Part shown: in pieces, positions 46,156-58,400 of the stretch | Numbering within the stretch: the stretch's first letter is position 1 | Layout: every line of letters starts with the position of its first letter | Origin: Gymnorhina tibicen | Taxonomy: Eukaryota > Chordata > Aves > Passeriformes > Artamidae | Direction: 5' to 3' | Assembly: GCA_013399875.1 (NCBI GenBank) | Contig: VXAZ01009653.1 | Span: 1,095,182 to 1,159,181, forward strand | DNA length: 64,000 nt | Made by a program: the position numbers and the translations under genes | The notes under the pieces: model-generated | The model's database searches: none | What the model saw: the letters and a program-made list of their open reading frames with translations, nothing else | Told to the model about the DNA's origin: nothing

Positions 46156-47265
46156 TCCCCTGCTCTCCCACTCTGCAGGCAGTGAGTGCAGCTCCCTCCA
46201 CCTCAGCATCACTGAGGGCAAAGGGCCACCTGCACACACAGCCCCAGGTGGCTTTTGTGTGCTGAGGCCACCCAGAGCTCCCTGCAGCAGGGCTCAGCTC
46301 TGGGCAAGCACCAGCCACCGTCACAGCTTCTTGCTGTGTCTCTTCTGCTGATCAAACCTGAAATATTAAAGCTTTAAAGCCCAGAGAGTTTAATGAAGTT
46401 TATAAAGTTTAAATCAGTTCATTCACTCATGATTTGCACTTTTATCTTGACAAATTCTTCCTCCCTCTGCCTCTCTTTCTGTCTCTAAGACAGCAGGACT
46501 CCGACTGATTGACAGGGAAGGTGGCAGAGTGAACTCAGCTGTGTCATTGCTGCAGCCAGCGGGCACCTTCGGAGGTCTGGGACCCTGGTACCCACAGTGG
46601 TAGTGCTGAGCACAATTACGGATTCCTCCGGTGTTCCCAAAACACTGATTAAAGTTATCCATGACAAAGAAAGGGAATTGCATTTCACTAAGTACCCATT
46701 TTGTTTAATCCCAGGTAGCAATCATTATGAGCCTGTTCAACGAGATCAGAGCAAGTTGGCCCTGATATGTGCAGGTCCCGCAGGGTTCCTCAGGAGCTGG
46801 AATTCATCTGGAATTCATCACAGGACTGGAGCGATTATAAAGTAGCAATTAAGTGCTAGTGCCTTGTGCCACAACTCTATCAGTCAGAAACACTCTGCTC
46901 TGTTCGAAACATAGACATAATTTGACTCAAAGGTTTAAAACACAATGGCACAACCTATTTGTCAGCATTAATAACAGACAAGAGCATGTGTGTTTAAGCC
47001 TGCTTAACCCACAGGTGAAGCCACAGAGGAAATGCTGCTGTGGGGTTAATTGGGCCCCCCGAAGCTGGGGTCCTGCTCTGGCCCTCACTCACTGTGGGCG
47101 AGCAGCACGGTCCCAAACCTGTGTGCCTGGCAGAGGGGCTGTCTGAAATCCCACTAAAGAACTGCCTTTGGGATCTCGGATGATAACAGAGATTTGAAAA
47201 ATTCTGTTTTCACCTTTCCATGGCTGTTTTCGCTTTCATGAAACACAGTGACATCCCCTTTGCAG

Positions 47266-47442
47266 CTCCTGGCAGAAGAGCTGATGCTGCTAAAACATTT
47301 CATAGTGCACAGGAACGATGCTGTACCCAGCGAGCACTTAATCAAAACAGACTTGTTCTACAGCCCCACCAGTCACAAGCAACTAGTTTCTATAGGAACC
47401 AGATTTATCTCCACAATAACAAGCCATGTACCAATTAAATGA
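47266..47442 (+). CDS. Putative terminal exon of an unrecognised plus-strand gene
   Basis: Acceptor 'TGACATCCCCTTTGCAG|' is followed by 58 codons and a TGA stop at 47440-47442. The translation contains 'LLAEELMLLKHFIVHRND' and 'FYSPTSHKQLVSIGTRF'. It begins on a codon boundary, matching the end of the 45309-45441 exon. An AATAAA at 48624-48629 on the plus strand could serve as its poly(A) signal. It would be convergent with EIF3B. I cannot name the protein. A meiotic or centrosomal coiled-coil protein would be a guess only. Confidence 0.5.
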   Translation, partial: LLAEELMLLKHFIVHRNDAVPSEHLIKTDLFYSPTSHKQLVSIGTRFISTITSHVPIK

Positions 47443-49510
47443 GGGTTTCACCAACAGCTCCCAGTCTCAAGCACTGTAATAGACAATTTTGAGTAGTTCC
47501 AGCAGCAGCAAAGGAACATTTCTTCACTGTGAACATCTCAGGGCACCAGGTGAGCTCCTTAGCTTTGGACAGCTTTTGATATTCACAAGAGTAAATTAAT
47601 TGCAGTTTCATCAGCTGCCTAAACGGGGCTGAGGGACATTGCTAGGAGCAGCTCATTCCCACATCTCTTAAAAAGCATTTAAAAATATTATCCTGTACAC
47701 CATAATACCACATTCTACAGGAGGTGGAGGGGATCGTGCAAGGCTCTTGGACAGCCCTAAACTCCAGAATGGTTCAGTTAATCACTGCATTTGGGAGCCC
47801 CAGACACTGAGGGTAAGAAAACAAACCCAAATGAGCAGCATGTGGAGCCAGGTCACACCAAGTACTAAGGCTTTTCCTTGCATTAGAGAGGAATGCAAGG
47901 TATTCCACATATTATTGACTTTATTTTAAACAATTCCAGTTAGAGCAGAGGTTTCTGTGTCCGCCCCAATCCTGTCTCAGCACACTGTGAGAGCAGTGCT
48001 TCAATTTAACTGAGAGGCACGGGGTTGAAGGTTAAAACTTGGGAGAGGATTACATTTTCAAAGCATTCCTCTTACTGGGATCAACACAGAGATGCTGAGG
48101 CCCTGCAGGAATGGTGAGGACTCCGGCAGGCCTTTAATCCCAGCTGCTTTTGGCTGCTTATTGTGAATCTGTCACTCAGGTCCCAAAGAGATGGGGACAA
48201 TGAGGGTCACTGTCCAAGGGGGACACCACCAGCACCAGCACCTGCCAGGTGACCCAGCCTCACCTTCCCCACTGCACATTTTTCTCTGCAGATTACTTAC
48301 ACACAGCTGCTTTAAATCATGCATGAATAGTGCAAGTCTGTTTTTTCCCCCCTGACTGGACCAGGGAGCCCAGGAACAGCAGGAGTCCATGCATTACAGC
48401 AACCCATTAAAAAAACCCACAAGAAGATCACCCTTTGTATTCATTATTTATTGACAGTAAAGGAGTCAAGGCTCATAGAAGTTACAGCAAGGCTTAACTA
48501 AAAAATACTAGAATTGAAGAAGTTAAAACTTAGTCACTTGCTCTACTAAAATTTGTTCTGTGAAGTTTGCATTAAGGGCTGTAGATGGTTAAAAGGTCAT
48601 GAGAATATTTGTTACAAATTCAAAATAAAGACAGTGAAGACTAGCCCGGGATTATATGAATTGGTCCAGTTAATCCTGCTATTTAAGAACAATCATTAAA
48701 AATACTTAATACAATACTTAAACAAAACTAAGGAGAGATACCATCTTAACGCTTAAGGTTTGTTTCCTTTCCCACCCAAATTCTGGACCCTTAAAGGCAC
48801 TCAGTGGAGGTACAAGTGTGGGAAGCCTTTTTTCCCCACCCTACATAGCTCTAGCCAGTACCTACAAACCTGCTTCTGCTTGGACCATCCTTCTGAAGCC
48901 CTTACAAAGGCACAGGCTGAGAAGCAGTGGCAGAGAACTCGAAGCTACACAGAGGGATTCAGTCCTACAGGACCCTTCCTCCCTACTCCACCTCCCAGTG
49001 CTATTCCACGATATGGCAAAGAGGATAATTTACCAAATACATTCCCACAAAGCAATTTCAGCAGCACATAACTTGCAAAAAGCATTTGAAGTAAGAAACA
49101 CAAGAGAAAAGATGAAGTAATTGAAGGGAGTGATGTCAGAAATGCCAGTGTTAGATGAGAAAAGGCCTGAACTGCTGGTCAAGATCTAATCAGCTTCCAG
49201 AGCTGCTGCAGGAACAATTTTGGATTCAATTTTTATGTTGTTTTTTTCCTCCACTGATGATCTGCACTTCAGAGAAGCATCTTATAAGAGAACTCAATTT
49301 ACTCAACATTGGAATTACATTTCATTACTTTGAAAACAGCCAGGAATAAAACACGGTAGCCTATTAAACCTTCATAGCATGGAAACAGGAGAAAAAAACC
49401 TGTCAGCTCAATTTGTGACTTAGAAAATGGTTGAGAAGTCAGCTCTTCACAACCAAAGGGTCATAAAAAATGATTCCTGCTATGCAAGTTCAAGCCATCA
49501 TTCTTCACCA
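47443..49510. other. Intergenic or 3' UTR sequence, no coding gene recognised
   Basis: No exon-like frame with family resemblance. Contains AATAAA on the plus strand near 48624 and AATAAA on the minus strand near 48448-48453. The first could end the putative plus-strand gene. I have no gene to attach to the second. Confidence 0.5.
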
Positions 49511-49514
49511 CGAG

Positions 49515-49697
49515 GGTGCTGAGGCCCTGGCTCAGGTTGCCCAGAGAAGCTGTGGCTGCCCCAGCCCTGGCAGTGTCCAAGGCCAGGTTGGACAGGGCTT
49601 GGAGCAACCTGGAATAGTGGAAGGTGTCCCTGCCTATGGCAGGGGGTGGAACGAGATGAGCTTTAACATCCTTTCCAACCCAAACCATTCCCTGATC
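49515..49697 (+). mobile_element. CR1 LINE 3' fragment (plus strand)
   Basis: Blocks 'GTTGCCCAGAGAAGCTGTGG', 'CAAGGCCAGGTTGGACAGGG', 'AATAGTGGAAGGTGTCCCTG' and the end 'CCTTTCCAACCCAAACCATT' identify a CR1 3' end lacking the last few tail bases. Confidence 0.93.
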
Positions 49698-50290
49698 ACC
49701 GGAGAACTTTGCTGTGCTCTAAGTTCTTCTGCACTGTTTTTCGAGAAAGTATTTCTTTGCAGTCCAGTTGAGAAATGAGGCTGGGGAATACTGTGGAGTA
49801 AACTTTAATCAACTCTGTACCTGTCTACATGGATTATGAACGAACAAATGCAGAAAACTGGAAATTAATACAGACTTTTGGAAAAACAACACGTGGTTAA
49901 AGAGTGAATTGTTGACACTAAAGTCAGTCCCATTTATGGGAAAATAATTTTGAAAATGGTGAAGAGGATGTGGGAGTTAATTGAGGCACTTGTGCATTGG
50001 CCATCACAGTAAATTTGCCTAATGAGAAAGTAAGTGCTGAGAACATCCCTGTCCCTTGGCCACCTGCAGCTGAGCGAGGCTGCCCTGTGCCCAGAGGGCC
50101 TCCCACTCCAGAGCTGTCCCACCCTGCTGCACAAGTGAGCCCTGGGCTTAAGGAAAGCCAGTCAAGAGTGCTCACCTTGGCAACTTCCCTGCCCAGTCCA
50201 GGAGAAGAGACAGGAACATCCTCATTCTCCAAGGGCAAGAAGAGGCCAACCTCTCTCACTGACTGCTCTGACTATATCCAGTTCTACTCT

Positions 50291-50346
50291 AAATATAAAT
50301 ATAAATATAAATATAAATATAAATATAAATATAAATATAAATATAG
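50291..50346. repeat. (AAATAT)n hexanucleotide microsatellite
   Basis: About nine perfect copies of a 6-bp unit give an uninterrupted 55-bp array. The array reads as alternating Tyr-Lys in one plus frame. It lies about 440 bp beyond the EIF3B poly(A) signal. Confidence 0.97.
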
Positions 50347-50784
50347 AGAAGCTGCTGCACCAGCTCTGAGTACAGTTCTCCCTACTGAGCTCGGAGGGCT
50401 TTGGAAATGGAACCAGGTACTGTAAGAGGGAGCAAAAGGCACGTGGACAGAGCACTGTTCTAGAAGTCTGCAATTTTCACTAATAAGACACAGTAACCCA
50501 GTAATTCCTGAGGCTTTTATCAGTTTGCAAATGGTTTAAGAATCCAGTCATTTTCTAGTCACTCCACCACCATGAACAGGTCAGTGTGACAGATTAATGA
50601 GCTGTACCACATTGTAAAAAACAAACCAACCACAACGCAAAGCCAGAAGGGCCATGAGGAACCAAGATTGGAAAAAATTCCAAAGGAACCATTAGCCAAT
50701 ACAGCAATCACACTCTTATTACTGGGTGATGTTTGACTTTGATCATTCAGGGAAAGATTCCCTACAAACAACACGTAGCCAGCC

Positions 50785-51361
50785 TGGTTTTAGTATAGGT
50801 CTGCTTTTATTTCCATATTCAGCTCTTTGAGGGAGACATCCTTTCACAATCTGAAAGGAGGAGGGTATAGCCCGCTGTAGTGCTGCTTCAGCACACTAAA
50901 ACACATCATACGAAAAATGGTTCTGGTGACTTTTCCCCAACCCAAACGAACACCTGTCCGTGCCCTGGGGACACGGAGAGAGCCCTGCAACCCAAACATC
51001 GTGTGTGTGAGACAGGGGTGCACTGGTGAGTCTCACCTCACTGGCAAGAGGCAAAAACTGCCAGCTGGCGAGGACTGCACGGGAGTCAGGAAGTAAATAC
51101 TGGTAGTAGTGGATTTAAAAAGAAAAAAAATAATAGTCAAACCCTAGAAAAAAAAAAAAAGAATATAAATTTAAAAGCAGCGCCTTTCCAGTATCTCACT
51201 GCAACAGGCAGCAAGACTTAAAGGCACTACAATGTGTCAGAATGGAGAAAATCTGGTGCATCCACCCTTCTAGAGTGCAAGAATATGGATTAAGAATTCC
51301 AAAGTTGATATAGGCTTTCGGAAAACGAACAAACTTCTTTTCAGCACAAGATCTGGTGGAG
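50785..51361 (-). other. EIF3B: EIF3B terminal 3' UTR exon
   Basis: A strong acceptor 'CTTGTTTTGTTTTTCTGCAG|' on the minus strand opens at 51361. About 550 nt downstream lies AATAAA, followed by a plausible cleavage zone near 50785. The exon is non-coding: the stop codon is in the previous exon. The short frame inside it (51196-51420) has no homology and crosses the acceptor. The length matches a 3' UTR of roughly 0.6 kb. Assignment to EIF3B is inferred from strand, spacing and matching splice sites. Confidence 0.65.
50806..50811 (-). terminator. EIF3B: EIF3B poly(A) signal
   Basis: The minus strand reads GGAAATAAAAGC here, the only canonical AATAAA in the 550 nt after the last acceptor. Confidence 0.65.
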
Positions 51362-52483
51362 CTGCAGAAAAACAAAACAAGAGGTGAGTTAGCTACTGTG
51401 CTTTTATACCAACAGCTCAACCTCAGCAGCTGAGCTGAGCTGGCGAAAGGCTACACCAGCTTGTATTTCACCTCTTCCTAAACTCATGTGGTTTAAATCC
51501 ATACATTAAGCAACTTCTCTCCCTCTTCCTTCCATAAAAGGATTTCCCATGTATGGAACATAGATAAGCCAGACCCAAATGTAGTCAAAGGTATCAAGGC
51601 TATTATTTTTCTACAGCTCCAAGAGGCACATGTTGCACCTGAGCTCTTTAGAAATCTGGAGGATGAAGAACTGCAGTGACTTAGAGCTGCATATTTCCAG
51701 TCTCCCCTTCCTCAAGTGAGATCCTAAATACGACAGAGCAGGAACCCACTGCAAGTTTTAAATCCTATGAGTGTCTCCACTATCAAGGGATTTTTCCTCC
51801 GTAATACAATGTCTAGCTCCCTAAAAGACATTTTCCACAGCAGGGGCTGGAAGTAGCCTCCATCACCAACATAAAATATATGAATTCACAAGAAGGAACT
51901 GGGAAAAACACTGAATGAAATAAAAGATTTCAGCAACAAGCCATGACAGTCAGTACACAAAAATCTACTACCACGTGAACTCTATCCAACTTTTCTAGAA
52001 AACACTAACTGACTTCATGCAGATATTTAAACATCACCTCAAAATTTTATCAGCCCACAGACAAAAGCTGTATAATCTTTAATACAGTATTTAAACTCTG
52101 CCTAGTCTTGGACTAAAATGCAAATCTTCCAAAAGGCAAAATTCCTATCTCATACTAACTACAATTCCTCCTACAGACAGAACTTACAGCCTCTGCAATA
52201 CACTGTGTTCAGAGGCTGACCCTGACTCTGTCGTAGGTTTGATCTCTCTGGCAAGACAGGACATACACAGGAGTCTGCTCACTACAACTCACAAACCTGA
52301 CTGTCTGCAATTACTTTTTAAAAAAAGCTTTTGTCTCCTCTAGCCACAAAAAAAAAAAAAAAAATTCAGAGAACACCACATTCACCAATGCAACAGACAA
52401 ACCCAACTCTCTCAAGCAAGTTATCAACTCTATAGCAATAGTTGACAGAAAGTTTCTCTCTACTCAGAGTTATGTTATCTTAC

Positions 52484-52497
52484 CACAGTTTTATTAA
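52484..52497 (-). promoter_or_regulatory. EIF3B: 3' UTR splice donor just after the EIF3B stop codon
   Basis: After the TAA at 52498-52500 the minus strand continues to CTGTG|GTAAGA, giving an exon end at 52484. The junction lies 14 nt past the stop, too close to trigger exon-junction-dependent decay. An AATAAA at 52490-52495 lies between the stop and the donor, so intronic polyadenylation and splicing could compete here. Confidence 0.6.
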
Positions 52498-55400
52498 TTA
52501 CTCTGGTTCTGCAAGGGTAATAATTTCTTCATTGATAAAAAATTCCACAGTCTCCTCCTCCCAGTCATCAACATTGCTGTCCAGCTCATCTGTGTCTACC
52601 CCTGCAATGGAGAAAACATCAGCACTGAACACATCCAACGAGGCAGCAATGGAATGATTGATGCTCTTGGCAGAAACAGTCCTTAGACCAGCAGTGAAAC
52701 AAGAGGTATTTGGTGCTTTAAATCCTAACAAGTACATGCAAAATTTATTCAGGGATAATCAAGCCATTACGGTCTCCCACTACAGTTTTATCCTATGGTC
52801 AAGCCAATGCCTTTTTTTTCCCCCTTTAAATCCCACCATGATTCAGGATAAAAAGTACCAAAAACCTCCAGGGAACACGGGACTGGCTTTAGCAGGAAGC
52901 AGAGGGAGAAGAGGAGAGGACGAGGCCCCGAAGGAGGCGTTCCTGCGTGGTGTTGCCCGGCCCCGAGCCTCACCCCCGCGCAGCTCCAGGCGCGCGTTGC
53001 GCTGCTCCATGTACAGCTCTTGTGCCATCTTGCGGTATTTCCTGAACTCCTCCATCATCGTGCGCCGCCGCTCCACCAGCTCCTGCAGGGGCACCACGGG
53101 GCCGTCAGACCTCCCCACGGAACCAAACCCGCACCCCGGGCGTTCCTCAGCCACTCAAACTTGGTTCTCACAAACACCTTCTAAAAAGATTCTCTTCTGT
53201 AACCAAAATGCTGTTTTGGTGAGTGGTTTTTTTTTAAACTGAAATAGTTTTTCTTATTTTAAACTCTGGCTAATGCAGCAACACGCTAAGAACTCCAGAG
53301 TTTTACCACCTTGGTTTAATGAGGTAACACCAGCTCCTCTCCAGACTCTTTACAGTAGCACCTCTCTGAACTACCCATTGGACTAATTCTAACCATCTGG
53401 ATTCAAATGAACACTTGTCATACAGGAAATGTAACTTACGTATCACCAGTACCAACTAAGGATAAGCTAGGAGAGTTTAATCTATAATGTATTTCGAAAG
53501 TGTCTTACCTTTGAAGCTTTGGACTGGCTCAGGCGATCCTTCTGCTCAAATATCTTCGAGTATTTCTTCAGGTCCTTCTTAATTTGCTGTGAAACAGGAC
53601 ATTTTATTTCAACTGGAGTACCAAACTAGCAATTACAACCATCATCTTCTCTAAGAACTCCTTTGGTAGGCCTAGGCAGGCTATGCCTTTCTGAAAAACA
53701 TCTCTCTGCCAGGCAATTTCCCTTTACTGTAATTTTGTTCTTCCTGGCTGATAGATCGTGTAAGTGCTTCTGTACACATACATCTAGCAAAGTCTGAACA
53801 GCAAAATTCAATCTTGCTCTTCTTTATACCCTTTCATCATACCCTAACTGTAAGAACAACTAGCAACCATTTCTATTTTGAGCTTATAATACAGTTAGTA
53901 TCTGCAGACATTCCCAGAAGTGAGGTCCCACACAGCAATGTATTTACTCACACATTCAGGGCAAAAGGCAGTTGGGTAATAAGCCTCATCCTCAAGAAGA
54001 GGGAGCAAACCAAGTATGCTTTGCACAGCAAATCCACGTCAGCACAAAGTCCCTGGAATACCCTACCTTTATCTGATCCTCGCTGAGCAGGGTAGCTGGT
54101 CGTGGTCTCCAGAGCAGCTGGCAGAACCTGTCTTTGTTGTTTTTCTGAAGCAGACGGCCTTGGAAGGTCCATAACCAATATGCATTGTCCACCTGGAAGA
54201 GCAGTGCAGCAGCTCAGCCAAGATAAGCTTTAACTTAACACTGGAGTCCCCAGAAATTAATGTTTAAAACTGTGGTGCAAGTTAAGTCATTTGACCAGTG
54301 ACAGGTGTTCATTTTCTCTTCCTAATCAATAGCCCTTTCCAATACCCCTGGGAGCACAAGCAGGGGTGGGGAAAAGAGGTGCATCAGTACCTTGTGGCTC
54401 CACCAAGACACAGAGGTGACAATGTATCTGCCCGTGGGGTCCCACTCCACGTCCGAGGCCGTGTAGTGCTCCGCGATGTTCATCATGGTGCAGTCGGACG
54501 TGTCAACAAATGCTAAGGCACCGTTCATGCTGCACAGGCAAAGCAAGACACTGCTTCACACACCAGCACAGCCTGGGGTTTTAAAAGCATTTCACAAGCT
54601 GCATGTCTACAACTCCCTCCTTACAAACAAATTCCCACAGCAGCCAAGAGGCAGGTTGGTACCGGTCTCTGTGGCTGGAAAGGAACGCGGTGGATAAAAA
54701 CAAAACACCGTGTAAGAACGACACTTTTGTTTCTATGTTCAGTGACCCTTAAGAATACAAATAAAATGGGTTAAAGTCACAGTAAAAATATGCTCTAGGC
54801 AAGCTACAGCCAAAGTTTAACAATCATACGCTTAGCATAGTAATGAAGAAGAGATTAAAGAAGAATTCTAAGATGAACAGCAGTGCTTGTTTGAAAGCAC
54901 GTGAAAGCAAATATTACTTGACTGGTTAATAATAATAATTTTCACCTGCTCTGAAATGAAACCTTTTTGATAATTCTTTCACAAAGCAGCACTGTCATTA
55001 ACAGGTATTGCCCATGAAAGGGCACAAGGCTATGACAACGAATACATCACAAGAGCCCCATACACATCCAAACTGGATTGGCTCAGAGTCAGTATTTAAC
55101 TTAAATAGCTGAAAGGTGTTTCTAACTATCCACTTTTCTTGAAAAATGCACTCATTTGATGTGGCAAAAATAGGAAGTGAGAGCTGCAAAGGACTAAGCT
55201 ACATCATGAAGTTGCATCTGTGCTCCACCTTTGCTTTTGCACAGCTCTATCAGGATTACAGCAATCAGCATTCACAGGGACACCAAACACTTCTTGGTGA
55301 GACACTGTAGCTCTTTTTCTCTTTAAAATGAATGTGGTGGTGTTCAGCAACCTGTGCAACACTCACCTTCTGAGGCCAGCCAACACTACAAACTGCCCCT

Positions 55401-58400
55401 GGGGACTCCAGAATATCGTGTTTGCCTGCTGTTTGTCAAATGTTTCTGAAAAGAAACAAAGCAAATTCAGAAAGAGATCTCAATCCAATGCCATCAATTA
55501 CCTTACAAGCATCAGCCCCACAGATTTCTTACAAGAGATCACAAACAGCCACAATTTTGAGTTTACTGCATCTATTACCACGCAAAATGCTTGGGATCTG
55601 CACTTTTCACTTGTTTTTCACTTACTTATGAGTTCTATTTTCCCGTTGTTTTTAACATGGTAAAAGGAAACTGAAATTCGTGGAGTTTCTCCATGCAACA
55701 CAGCAAACTTGCTTCCATTTGGTTCCCAAGCAAAGGCTATGATGCTTTCTGTAACAAGAGGAGACAAAACTCTGTTAAAGGACAATAAAACCCTCTGATT
55801 TCAAGTAGCAACCAAAGAAAACCAAGATACTGAAGAGAGAGAACCCATCAGTTAACAGACTTTCTTTTAAAACAGAGGTTGATAAGGCAAATGCAGGGAG
55901 TTAGGGGAAGTGTTTCTAACTATAGCTCTAAGTCTCACATCTTCTACAAAATACACTCATATTGTCAGCCCTACCATCTTTATTAATAACACATTTTCAG
56001 TTCTGTCATTTTCCAAGTCAGTCACAAGCATGAAAAGCAACAGAAGTTTTCTCATTTTCACATAAGACATTCTGCAACATTATCAAGCTCCTTTTCAAAG
56101 GGTTAAATTCCTAATTATGTCACATGCTGACAAGAATTTCTAAGAAACACACAAGCATCTATACAAAAAAGTTCAAGCTCAAAAGTAAGGAAATTCTTGG
56201 CGTTACCTTTCATTTCCACCACATCCACTGGCACCTGTTTCTCTCTCATGCGGAATATTTCAAAGTTGGTCACTACTCCCTGTAAAGGCCAAAATCAGCT
56301 CGTTATCCAGCACAGAAACAACAGAGTAAATAATTTTATCACTAGGCATAGAAGGACAACTCCACAATTAGCCTGTCAGGACACAGGATGAGAGTGAGTC
56401 AAGGTTTATTCCTTTAATGAGAGCAGATAAATGCAATATGCCTCCTTACCAAACACACTCCAAATTTGTGCTGATTAAGAATAACTTCAGAATTGTACAA
56501 GAGCATTTTTTTTTCAGAATGTTATAAAATTTAATTAAGACAGATGAACATGTGGCACACTATGCAGCTTGACCTACATATTGTTCAACAGCTGTTTAAT
56601 TGTGAGCAGGAGAAGATGTGAGGAGGCATAGATCTTTCAGACACCAAGAGGCCACTAAAGTCAAAGCAAATCCTGGATGCAAACATTACATACATTTTGC
56701 TTTCCACATGCTTCAAATTCAAATGGAAAAAATTAAAAATAGCTTTGACACAATATAATTTACACTGCCTCTATTAAAAGGCAGTACTGTAAGAAAAGGA
56801 AGCATGAGACAGACCCAAATTTTACCAATAAAATCAGAACCCATGTACCTGTGTGCCTTTGGGAGTCCTGTCTACCTTCACACACAGGTAGTCCCCGTTC
56901 TTCTGCCAGTGCAGTTTACAATCTACTACATTGAACAAATTCCGCACACGGATTTCTTGTCTAGAAGGCAGCTGCATCAAAGTCACTCTTGCTGGGATGT
57001 CTTTGTCCTCAGGCACCCAGAAAGCAATTATGTTACCACCTGGAGACCATGAGAAGTCTCTACAGGAACAAAGTTAAAAACATGCTATTTTAATTTTTAG
57101 TTAGAGATACTACAAGCAGAAACCACTTTCCTCCTCGTATCTGAATGTTGCAGACAAAGATCAACTCTCAACAATAAGAACAGGCACAGACACATAACTG
57201 TGGGCAGTTTAATAATGATACCAAAACACATTTTTAAGCAGCTATTTAAATTTGCTATATCACCAGTGTTGTCTCATCAGTACATCTCACCAAAAAGCAG
57301 GAGTTACACACAGAGTAAATGCCAGAGATCTAGGAACAAATGAGCCAAAAAAACCCCACCCTACTGAATTACCATGGAGACCATCTTCTTGCACCTGGGT
57401 ACACTTAATTTTCTTGTTGGTTTACAGAGACGTATTTTGAAAACTCTCAGAGGAGTCAGTGTGTCTTGTGCAGACACAGCACACTGCTCTGAGCCAGCAC
57501 AACCACCTTGTTAGGGAGATATTCCCTAACAAACTGCATTCCAGTCTGGTTCCTTTGTAAACAAGCAACAGGACTCCCAAGCTAGACCCTGGATTAAGCA
57601 ATACCACAAAGAGGATTTCAAAGCACAGAATCTACCACGTGTGTTCATCAACAAATGGAGAGTTTTCCATTTCTTTTTGCCACTTTGTCTAATTTGACCA
57701 CCTCAACATGTAAAGCTCTTTGCTCCAGGCAGCAGTCTAAAGATTCCTCACCACAACAAATCCCCAGACTAAAAGAATCCAGCTAAAGAGCACAGTTATG
57801 ATTACAAGGGAATAGACTCACCTTATCCCATTGATTTTCAAGCTCTTTTTGTCCAACAAACCCATAGACTAGAAGATGAGAAAAGGATGAATTTTCAAGT
57901 TAGTAACATTCTTATATTTACACACATACTTTCTATTCTCATTATTATGCAAAGAAAAAGGCAAGAACTTACAGGTGTTTCATAGATGCTGAGGGTATCT
58001 GAAGTCATTCGAGCAAAGAATTTACCATCATGACTCCATCTACGCAAGAAAGAAAAAAAAAATAAACTGGAACTGCCTTTTTATTAAATGAAGTCTGGGA
58101 CTACAACTCTCTTACTCTGTTTCTCAACCTACTTAAAAATAGGCCAGTGAGCTGAGTTTTCACAGTGGAATCCTCTCTTCTTTTGGCCAGTCAGAATATC
58201 CCAGATGATGATAGCCTGAGGGTCATCCTGTGTGTCCATCAAAGGGCTGAAGGTCACTAAATATCTACAAAAGAAATAATCCATTTCACTATTGAAACTT
58301 CATCTAACATATCAGTACCAGCAGCCTTTCATCCAAGTAGTATTTAAATACCAGGCACTTTGAAACAGCAGTTTCTCTGATGGGATTTTTCAGGGGAGGG

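Noticed and set aside
45739..46351. Three overlapping plus-strand frames of 137-155 codons
   Set aside because: All are produced by the 29-bp minisatellite, which is open in every frame.
48448..48453. Minus-strand AATAAA as the EIF3B poly(A) signal
   Set aside because: It is more than 2 kb beyond the better-placed signal at 50806-50811. A CR1 copy and a microsatellite lie between them.
50291..50346. CRISPR-like or coding Tyr-Lys repeat
   Set aside because: It is a perfect hexanucleotide microsatellite without spacers, in a bird genome.
51196..51420. 74-codon minus-strand frame as an extra EIF3B coding exon
   Set aside because: EIF3B already ends with a conserved acidic tail and stop at 52498. 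This frame overlaps the 3' UTR acceptor and has no homology.
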